Shown here: in pieces, positions 58,041 through 64,000 of the stretch
Numbering within the stretch: the first letter of the stretch is position 1
Layout of the letters: each line of letters opens with the position of its first letter
Source of the DNA: Pseudoxanthomonas spadix
Lineage (GTDB): Bacteria; Pseudomonadota; Gammaproteobacteria; Xanthomonadales; Xanthomonadaceae
Direction of reading: 5' to 3'
NCBI RefSeq assembly: GCF_003703395.1
Contig: NZ_RDQN01000009.1
Span: 44,535-108,534, forward strand
Length of the DNA stretch: 64,000 nt
Notes under the pieces: model-generated
Databases searched by the model: none
What the model saw: the letters and a program-made list of their open reading frames with translations, nothing else
Told to the model about the DNA's origin: nothing
Made by a program: the position numbers and the translations under genes

Positions 58041-60920
58041 ATGGACGCCGCCCAGTGGCAACGCCTGTCGCCGATGCTGGACCTGCTGCTGGACATGAAT
58101 CCGCAGCAGCGTACCTACCAGCTGCAACTGATCGCCCTTGAAGATGCCGGGCTGGCCGAGGAGATTGTCGGCCTGCTGGCGCTGGAAGCCGCCGCCGAAG
58201 GCGCCTGGCCGCCGCCCCTGCACGAAGCCCCGGCCGCGCTCTGCGAAGGCGCGCGCCTGGGTCCCTATCGCCTGGAGTGGCTGCTGGGCGAAGGCGGCAT
58301 GGGCATGGTCTGGGCGGCCAAGCGCGCCGGCAGCGGCTACCAGCGCCGGGTGGCCCTGAAGCTGCTGCATGCGGGCATCGCCGATCACCGCCTGCGGGTG
58401 CGTTTCTCGCGTGAGCGCGACATCCTGGCGCGGCTGGAACACCCGCACATCGCGCGCCTGCTCGATGCCGGGGTCGGCGAGCAGGGCCAGCCCTACCTGG
58501 CGCTGGAATACGTCGAAGGCATTTCCATCACCGACTATTGCCAGCAGCATGCCCTGGCCATCGAGGCGCGGCTGGTACTGTTCCGCCAGGTCTGCCAGGC
58601 GGTCAGCCACGCGCATGCCAACCTGATCGTCCACCGCGACCTGAAGCCTTCCAACATCCTGGTCACCGCCAGCGGCGAAACCCGGCTGCTGGACTTCGGC
58701 ATCGCCAAGCTGCTCGATGCGCCCGATGGCAGCGGCGCGCGCACCGAGTTGCGCGCCTTCACCCTGCACTACGCCGCGCCCGAGCAGGTCCGCGGCGAGC
58801 CGGTGACCACCCGCACCGATGTGTATTCGCTGGGCGTGGTGCTATTCGAACTGCTGGCCGGCACCAAGCCCTATCGCCTGCAGGGCGACAATGTGCTGGC
58901 CTGGGAACAGGCCATCATCGACGCCGAACCGATGCGCCCATCGCAGGCGCTGCTGCAGGGCGCGCCTGACCGGGCGGCGCAACCGGACCTGCGCCGCCAG
59001 GCCAGGCGCCTGCGCGGCGACCTGGACCGGATCGTGCTCAAGGCCCTGGCCAAGAAGCCCGAGCACCGCTATCCCTCGGTCGAAGCGCTGTCGGCTGACC
59101 TGCGCCGCTACCTGGAAGGCATGCCGGTCCAGGCACAGCGGCAGAGCGTGGGCTACCGGCTGGGCAAGTACGCGCTGCGCCATCGCTGGTGGCTGCTGGC
59201 CGGATCGATGATGTCGCTGGTGCTGCTGGGCGCGGCGGCCATCAGCCTGCGCCAGGCCCGCGAGGCGGTGCACGAGGCCCAGCGCGCGCAGGCGATGCAG
59301 GATTTCGTGATCGGCCTGTTCGACAACGCCGGCGCCGCACCGCGCGGCGATGCATTCGATAGCCGCAAGCTGCTCGACGCCGGGGTGGCGCGCGGCGCGC
59401 GCGAGCTGGCCAACCAGCCGCTGGCCCATGCCGAGCTGCTGGGCGTGGTCGCGCGGCTGCGCATCGGCCTGGGCGATTATGCGCAGGCGCTGGCGTTGCT
59501 GGAACGCGCCGACGGCCTGCTCAACGGCCGCGGCGATGTCTCCGCGCAGCTGCGCCTGCAGATCGCTGCCCAGCACGGACGCGCGCTGCGCATGCTCGAT
59601 CGCGGCCAGGCCTGCGCCAGCCAGCTGGCGCCGCTGGAACCGCTGACGCGCACCCTGATTGGCCATGAGGCCGAAACCGCCGAGTTCCTGTCCCAGTACG
59701 GCCGCTGCCTGCGCCAGCAGGGCGACCTGGTGCCGGCGCATAGCCTGTTCCAGCGCGCCCTGGCGCGCCGCCAGGCGCTGGGCGACGATGCCGGTGTGGC
59801 CGAGAACATGCTGGACCTGGCCTTGCTGGACACCGACCGGGGCCGGGAACAGGACGCGCTGAACGGCTACCGCGCCGCGCTGGATTACCTGTATCGCCAT
59901 GTCGGCCACGAACATCCGCTGGCGGTGGAAATCCTGCGTGCGCGGGGCGCCGCACAGCGCGCCGGCGGCGACACGATCAACGCCCAGGCCGGCTTCCGAC
60001 AGGCGCTGCGGGTGTCCGAACAGATCCACGGCTCGGACCATCCCCTCACCCTGGGCCTGCGCCGGCAGCTGGTGGCGTTGCAGGTGGATCTGGGCCAGTA
60101 CGCCCTGGCCGCCGAGCAGATGGAATCGCTGCTGGCGCGCACCCGCCAGGTCATGGGCGAGCGGCACCGCGAGACCGGCCTGGCCTGGAACACCACCGGC
60201 GTCATCGCCTGGGAACGTGGCGAGCTGGCCACCGCCCAGCGCGATATCGCCCGGGCCGTGGCCATCTGGCGCCAGCCCGAAGGCGCGCGGCAGCTGGCGG
60301 GCGGGCTGGCCAACTACGGCAGGGTCCTGCATGCGGCCGGCCATGACAGCCAGGCGTTGGCCGCCCTGCAGGAAGCGCGCGCGCTGCGCGTCGCCAATTT
60401 CGGTGCCTCCCACCCACTGGTCGGCGACACCGACCGCATGATCGGCGAGGTCATCGCCGACCAGGGCGATGCGCGGGGCGCGCAGCCCTGGTTCGAAACG
60501 GCGGTCGCGCTGACCCGGCGCGGCTATCCGGCCGATCATCCGCGGCGGCTGTTCGCCGAACTGTCGTTGGCCCGCAACCGCGGGCGCCTCGGCCAGCCCG
60601 ACGCCGCGCTGGCCATGCTGGATCGCCTGGCGCGGCACGGCGGCGACGGCAGTGAAGCGGCCAAGCTGCGCTGGCGCGCCCGTGCCTACGCAGCCGAAAC
60701 CCGCTGCACCGCCAGCCCTTCACAGGGCACGTTGCAACAGCTTGACGCCCTGCTGGCGCAGCTGGCCACCGTCCAGCCCGATGGCGGGGTGATTCCACGC
60801 GAGGTGCGGGCCATCCGCGAGCGGTGCGCCGAACGCCTGCTGGCGGCGCCCGCGGCGCGGCGACCGCTCAAAACGGCAGCAAGGCCTGCTGCGGCGCCAT
60901 CGTCGACTCGCCGCGGGTGA
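58041..60920 (+). CDS. Membrane Ser/Thr protein kinase with TPR sensor region
   Basis: The 959-residue protein has a cytoplasmic Hanks-type kinase domain (about residues 74-350) with the Gly-rich loop [13 protein letters not shown], catalytic Lys in VALKLL (about 107), HRDLKPSN (about 198-205), DFGIAK and AAPEQ, so it should be active. A membrane segment lies at about 384-404 ([21 protein letters not shown]), and the remainder is TPR-like helical repeats outside. It probably senses an envelope signal and phosphorylates the ECF sigma factor encoded just upstream. The 3' end overlaps tdk on the other strand by 53 bp. Confidence 0.9.
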   Translation: MDAAQWQRLSPMLDLLLDMNPQQRTYQLQLIALEDAGLAEEIVGLLALEAAAEGAWPPPLHEAPAALCEGARLGPYRLEWLLGEGGMGMVWAAKRAGSGYQRRVALKLLHAGIADHRLRVRFSRERDILARLEHPHIARLLDAGVGEQGQPYLALEYVEGISITDYCQQHALAIEARLVLFRQVCQAVSHAHANLIVHRDLKPSNILVTASGETRLLDFGIAKLLDAPDGSGARTELRAFTLHYAAPEQVRGEPVTTRTDVYSLGVVLFELLAGTKPYRLQGDNVLAWEQAIIDAEPMRPSQALLQGAPDRAAQPDLRRQARRLRGDLDRIVLKALAKKPEHRYPSVEALSADLRRYLEGMPVQAQRQSVGYRLGKYALRHRWWLLAGSMMSLVLLGAAAISLRQAREAVHEAQRAQAMQDFVIGLFDNAGAAPRGDAFDSRKLLDAGVARGARELANQPLAHAELLGVVARLRIGLGDYAQALALLERADGLLNGRGDVSAQLRLQIAAQHGRALRMLDRGQACASQLAPLEPLTRTLIGHEAETAEFLSQYGRCLRQQGDLVPAHSLFQRALARRQALGDDAGVAENMLDLALLDTDRGREQDALNGYRAALDYLYRHVGHEHPLAVEILRARGAAQRAGGDTINAQAGFRQALRVSEQIHGSDHPLTLGLRRQLVALQVDLGQYALAAEQMESLLARTRQVMGERHRETGLAWNTTGVIAWERGELATAQRDIARAVAIWRQPEGARQLAGGLANYGRVLHAAGHDSQALAALQEARALRVANFGASHPLVGDTDRMIGEVIADQGDARGAQPWFETAVALTRRGYPADHPRRLFAELSLARNRGRLGQPDAALAMLDRLARHGGDGSEAAKLRWRARAYAAETRCTASPSQGTLQQLDALLAQLATVQPDGGVIPREVRAIRERCAERLLAAPAARRPLKTAARPAAAPSSTRRG

Positions 60921-61488
60921 TCTTCTTGTACTCGGCGCGGCTGACCGAGACATAGCGCTGGTTGCCGCCGATCTCCACCTGCGGCCCGTCCTGGACCACG
61001 CGCCCGGCTGCATCCACGCGCACGGTCATCGTCGCCTTGGCCCCGGTATGGCAGATGGTCTTGATCTCGCTGAGTTCGTCGGCCCAGGCCAGCAGATACT
61101 GGCTGCCCTCGAACAGCTCACCGCGAAAATCGGTGCGCAACCCGTAGCACAGCACCGGGATGCCGCGCTGGTCCACCACCTCGCTCAGCTGCCAGACCTG
61201 CGCACGGCTGAGGAACTGCGCCTCGTCCACCAGCACGCAGTGCAGCCGGCCGGACTCGGCCAACTCGCCATCGACCAGGCGCAGCAGGTCATCATCGCCG
61301 GTGAAGGTGGTGCCTTCGGCCTGCAAGCCGATCCGCGAGGCCACCACGCCGGGGCCGGCGCGATCATCCAGCCCCGGGGTCAGGATCAGCACGCGCATGC
61401 CGCGTTCGCGATAGTTGTGCGCCGACTGCAGCAGCGTGGTGGTCTTGCCGGCGTTCATCGCCGAATAATAGAAATAGAGCTTGGCCAT
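60868..61488 (-). CDS. tdk: Thymidine kinase, type II, lacking zinc-ligand cysteines
   Basis: The 206-residue enzyme phosphorylates thymidine in nucleotide salvage. It has the P-loop [13 protein letters not shown], the Asp-Glu motif VLVDEAQFL and [12 protein letters not shown] near the C-terminus. The zinc-site cysteines of E. coli-type enzymes are largely absent: the first pair reads ICHTGAKA, and the second region has Ser instead of Cys. The ATG at 61488 lacks a ribosome-binding site and is preceded by tandem 7-bp repeats. It is convergent with the kinase gene, overlapping it. Confidence 0.93.
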   Translation of the reverse strand: MAKLYFYYSAMNAGKTTTLLQSAHNYRERGMRVLILTPGLDDRAGPGVVASRIGLQAEGTTFTGDDDLLRLVDGELAESGRLHCVLVDEAQFLSRAQVWQLSEVVDQRGIPVLCYGLRTDFRGELFEGSQYLLAWADELSEIKTICHTGAKATMTVRVDAAGRVVQDGPQVEIGGNQRYVSVSRAEYKKITRGESTMAPQQALLPF

Positions 61489-61489
61489 G

Positions 61490-61553
61490 GAGCGAGGAGT
61501 GAGAAACGAGCAGCGAGGAGTGAGGAGTGAGAAGTGAGAAGTGAGAAGTGAGC
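61490..61553. repeat. Tandem 7-bp repeats upstream of tdk
   Basis: The stretch is built from GAGTGAG/GAAGTGA-type heptamers, with three consecutive exact copies of AGTGAGA at its right end and degenerate copies (GCGAGGAGTGAGAAACGAG) at its left. It lies between the divergent tdk and rep starts and replaces the expected ribosome-binding region of tdk. Copy number is probably variable by slippage. Confidence 0.75.
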
Positions 61554-61686
61554 GCAGTGCGGAGCGGGTGCAAGTGCGCCGCGGCCAGCTGCCGGTGACA
61601 GAATACCCGCCCTGCCAGACGCAGCTGGCTTTGCTCGCTTCTCGTTTCGCATTCATTCTTCCCCCCCCTGACTCCTCGCCTCCCCG

Positions 61687-63666
61687 ATGGATTTGCTCAA
61701 CCCCCCGCAGCGCGCCGCGGTGCTGCACGTGCACGGTCCACTGCTGGTGCTGGCCGGCGCCGGCAGTGGCAAGACCCGGGTGATCATCGAGAAGATCGCG
61801 CACCTGATCGCCTCCAGGCGGATGCCGGCCAAGCGCATCGCGGCGATCACCTTCACCAACAAGTCGGCCCGGGAAATGCGCGAGCGCCTGGCCAGGCGGG
61901 TCAAGGGCGAGGCGGCCGAAGGCCTGACCCTGTGCACCTTCCACGCGCTGGGGCTGAAGTTCCTGCAGATCGAGCACGCCGCGGCCGGGCTGAAGCGCAA
62001 TTTCTCGATCTTTGACGCCGACGATGCCAACGCGCAGTTCAAGGACCTGATGCCCGGGGCCAAGCCCGATGCGATCGAGCTGATGAAGACCCTGATCTCG
62101 CGCGCCAAGAACGCAGGCCTGTCGCCCGAACAAGCAGCCGAACGGGCGCGCAGCCCGCGCGAGCTGGAAGCGGCCGCGCTGTACGCGCGCTACCAGGCGC
62201 GGCTGGGCAGCTTCAACGCGGTGGACTTCGATGACCTGATCCGCCTGCCGGTGCAGATCCTGGAACACGATCGGCAGATCACCGCCGGCTGGCGCGAGCG
62301 GATCGGCTACCTGCTGGTGGACGAAGCGCAGGACACCAACGATGCCCAGTACCGCCTGCTCAAGGCGATCGCCGGGCCGGGCGGCCACTTCACCTGCGTG
62401 GGCGATGACGACCAGTCGATCTATTCCTGGCGCGGGGCCAACCCGGAAAACCTGCTGCAGATGGCGCAGGACTATCCGGCGCTGGAAGTGATCAAGCTGG
62501 AGCAGAACTACCGCTGCTCCAACCGCGTGTTGCGCGCGGCCAATGCGCTGATCGCCCACAACCCGCACGCCCATCCCAAGCAGCTGTGGTCCGACCAGGC
62601 CGATGGCGAGCGCATCCGCGTGTGGGAGTGCCGCGACAACGAGCACGAGGCGGGAAAGGTCGCCGCCGAGATCGCCTACCTGCAGGCCGCCAGGCAGGTG
62701 CCGTGGAGCGAGTTCTGCATCCTGTTCCGCGGCAACTTCCAGTCGCGGGTGATCGAAAAGGCGCTGCAGCTGCTGCGCATTCCGTATCACCTCACCGGCG
62801 GCACCGCGTTCCTGGAGCGCCAGGAGGTCAAGGATGCCCTGAGCTGGCTGCGGCTGGTGGCCAATCCGGACGACGATGCAGCGTTCCTGCGCGCGGTGCA
62901 GAGTCCCAAGCGCGAAGTCGGCGCGACCTCGCTGGCCAGGCTCGCAGAGCTGGCCCAGGCCCGGCACCTGCCGATGGCACGCGTGGCCGAGATCCCCGGC
63001 GCCCTGCAGGCCTTGCCGGCGCGCGCGGCCAACGGCCTGGCCGCCTTCAACGATGCGCTGCAGGAAGTGCGCGCGCAGGCGCCCAGGCTGCCGGCGGCCG
63101 AGCTGGTGCGGCTGCTGGCCGAACGCTCGGGCCTGCTGGCCGAGCTGCGCGTGCAGTGCAAGGACCAAGCCTCCTTCCAGCGGCGCAAGGCCAACCTGGA
63201 GGAACTGGCCGACTGGTTCAGTGGTGGCCCGCGTGGCGCCAGCGCCGGCGACCTGGCCGCGCAGCTGGCGCTGCTGTCGCGCAATGACAAGGACGACGGC
63301 GGCAACCAGGTGCGGATGATGACCCTGCACGCGGCCAAGGGGCTGGAGTTTGGCTACGTGTTCATCGTCGGCTGCCAGGACGGCGTGCTGCCGCACGAAG
63401 CGGCGCTGGAGGAAGGTGCGCTGGAGGAGGAGCGGCGGCTGATGTACGTGGGCATCACCCGCGCCAAGCAAGGGCTTTACCTGAGCCACAGCCGGACCAC
63501 GCGCAAGTTCGGCGAGCTGATGCGGCTCAAGCCCAGCCGTTTCATCGACGAGCTGCCGCAGGCCGAACTGCAGCGCGACGGCGCCGATCCGGTCCTGGAC
63601 GCGGCCAGCAAGCAGGCGCGTGCCAAGGCCGGGCTGGCGGCGATCCAGGCGTTGTTCGACGACTGA
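61687..63666 (+). CDS. rep: ATP-dependent DNA helicase Rep (UvrD/PcrA superfamily)
   Basis: The 659-residue SF1A helicase has Q-motif LNPPQRAAV, Walker [24 protein letters not shown], motif [12 protein letters not shown], motif [17 protein letters not shown], and motifs [17 protein letters not shown] and YVGITRAKQ. Length and the N-terminus MDLLNPPQ fit Rep rather than the longer UvrD. It helps replication forks move through protein roadblocks. Repeat copy C begins 44 bp after its stop. Confidence 0.92.
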   Translation: MDLLNPPQRAAVLHVHGPLLVLAGAGSGKTRVIIEKIAHLIASRRMPAKRIAAITFTNKSAREMRERLARRVKGEAAEGLTLCTFHALGLKFLQIEHAAAGLKRNFSIFDADDANAQFKDLMPGAKPDAIELMKTLISRAKNAGLSPEQAAERARSPRELEAAALYARYQARLGSFNAVDFDDLIRLPVQILEHDRQITAGWRERIGYLLVDEAQDTNDAQYRLLKAIAGPGGHFTCVGDDDQSIYSWRGANPENLLQMAQDYPALEVIKLEQNYRCSNRVLRAANALIAHNPHAHPKQLWSDQADGERIRVWECRDNEHEAGKVAAEIAYLQAARQVPWSEFCILFRGNFQSRVIEKALQLLRIPYHLTGGTAFLERQEVKDALSWLRLVANPDDDAAFLRAVQSPKREVGATSLARLAELAQARHLPMARVAEIPGALQALPARAANGLAAFNDALQEVRAQAPRLPAAELVRLLAERSGLLAELRVQCKDQASFQRRKANLEELADWFSGGPRGASAGDLAAQLALLSRNDKDDGGNQVRMMTLHAAKGLEFGYVFIVGCQDGVLPHEAALEEGALEEERRLMYVGITRAKQGLYLSHSRTTRKFGELMRLKPSRFIDELPQAELQRDGADPVLDAASKQARAKAGLAAIQALFDD

Positions 63667-63710
63667 AGCGGTGGCTGTCCTACGCGCGGCGAAGGCAAAC
63701 GCACCGGCGC

Positions 63711-63878
63711 CTAGGAGTCTGTCGGGCTTTGGCGGTCGAGGCGAAAATTCGGCTGCGCGAGGACAGATTTTCGGCGATTCGCCGCCCCATAGTGGTTCTA
63801 TGGGGCAAGAAGCGACGGAAATATGGACCGCACAGCCGGATTTGCAGCCCGGCCGGCCAAAGTCCGACAGGCTCCTAG
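63711..63878 (+). repeat. 168-bp CTAG-bounded inverted-repeat element, copy C
   Basis: This copy has the cleanest structure: CTAG, terminal repeats matching at 20 of the first 22 positions, a central hairpin CCCCATAG-TGGTT-CTATGGGG at 63785-63805 and a terminal CTAG. The right CTAG is directly joined to lower-GC DNA that begins an insertion-sequence-like ORF. Confidence 0.88.
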
Positions 63879-64000
63879 TGTACTGTTCTATTCTTGATGG
63901 AACTTATATGAAATCCATCGTTCCAACACTCTACGAGGACGAAGAGTGGAGAGTGCAAGTGCGAGTTGCCCCTGAGATTGTGCTGAGCGACGAGGAGCGA
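63879..64000 (+). mobile_element. Probable left end of an IS630-family insertion sequence, partial
   Basis: GC content drops sharply after the terminal CTAG of repeat copy C. The short non-coding lead TGTACTGTTCTATTCTTGA could be a terminal repeat and is followed by a transposase-like ORF at 63908. IS630 elements insert at TA, often within CTAG, which is exactly the junction here. The right end is outside the window, so the family call is tentative. Confidence 0.5.
63908..64000 (+). CDS. Possible IS630-family transposase, N-terminal 31 codons
   Basis: The visible product reads MKSIVPTLYEDEEWRVQV then RVAPEIVLSDEER at the window edge. The IVLSDEER stretch resembles the beginning of IS630-type transposases (xxIxLSxEER followed by a helix-turn-helix). 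Codon usage is richer in A/T than its neighbours, consistent with recent arrival. Only the first residues can be seen, so the call depends strongly on context. Confidence 0.45.
   Translation, partial: MKSIVPTLYEDEEWRVQVRVAPEIVLSDEER

Noticed and set aside
61490..61553. Possible CRISPR array
   Set aside because: The repeats are contiguous 7-bp units with no unique spacers; no cas gene is nearby.

Overview
The window is one contiguous piece of a very GC-rich (roughly 70% by eye) gammaproteobacterial chromosome. Gene content and protein flavour point to Xanthomonadaceae (Pseudoxanthomonas, Luteimonas, Lysobacter or Stenotrophomonas-like): a Xanthomonas-type TonB-dependent receptor, a recC-recB-recD order, an mlaFEDCB-mlaA cluster, a DUF3182 protein, a glutathionylspermidine-synthase-like protein beside a DUF1190 lipoprotein, and an ECF sigma factor paired with a TPR kinase. 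Genus assignment is inference. mnmG, rsmG, parA and parB suggest the origin-proximal part of the chromosome. I saw no rRNA, tRNA, CRISPR array or prophage.

Layout: 1-787 mnmG (partial); 788-1462 a regulatory and repeat region holding a 168-bp CTAG-bounded element, a sigma-54-like promoter and two terminators; 1463-3798 a lipoprotein, a threonine/serine dehydratase-like enzyme and a YdcF/SanA protein; 3954-7032 bioC, bioF and comF; 7057-10138 an AtoE-type transporter, an HdeD-like protein and ubiA; 10356-13869 a secreted protein plus TonB receptor; 14285-16271 a nitroreductase-like protein, a small hypothetical protein and glutathione peroxidase; 16341-20616 the Mla lipid-transport operon; 20838-30149 recC-recB-recD; 30715-32840 a two-component system; 32936-36326 a secreted protein, a quinone-oxidoreductase-like enzyme and rmuC; 36459-42375 ilvD, the DUF1190/glutathionylspermidine pair, a YkgJ-like protein, a gamma carbonic anhydrase homologue, xthA and a GlsB-like protein; 42591-45648 a phosphopantetheinyl transferase, rsmG, parA, parB; 45704-48506 a hydrolase, DUF3182 and a small ORF; 48760-51849 a GntR/UTRA regulator divergent from zwf-pgl; 52103-56478 cytochrome c5, a DMT transporter, an EF-hand protein, a desaturase and an ABC ATPase; 56548-63666 mutM, ECF sigma factor, Ser/Thr kinase-TPR, tdk, rep; 63879-64000 the probable left end of an IS630-type insertion sequence.

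Most genes are core: translation (mnmG, rsmG), DNA repair (recBCD, mutM, xthA, rmuC, rep), chromosome segregation (parAB), envelope lipid homeostasis (mla), biotin, ubiquinone and branched-chain amino acid synthesis, and the first two steps of the pentose-phosphate/Entner-Doudoroff route. The unusual content lies in repeats and regulation: three copies of a 168-bp MITE-like element, a different palindromic element at 48506, an in-frame palindromic insertion inside recC, REP hairpins between recC and recB, a candidate sigma-54-dependent small RNA downstream of a MITE, and matched 11-bp-spaced direct repeats flanking the GntR-zwf divergent promoter region.
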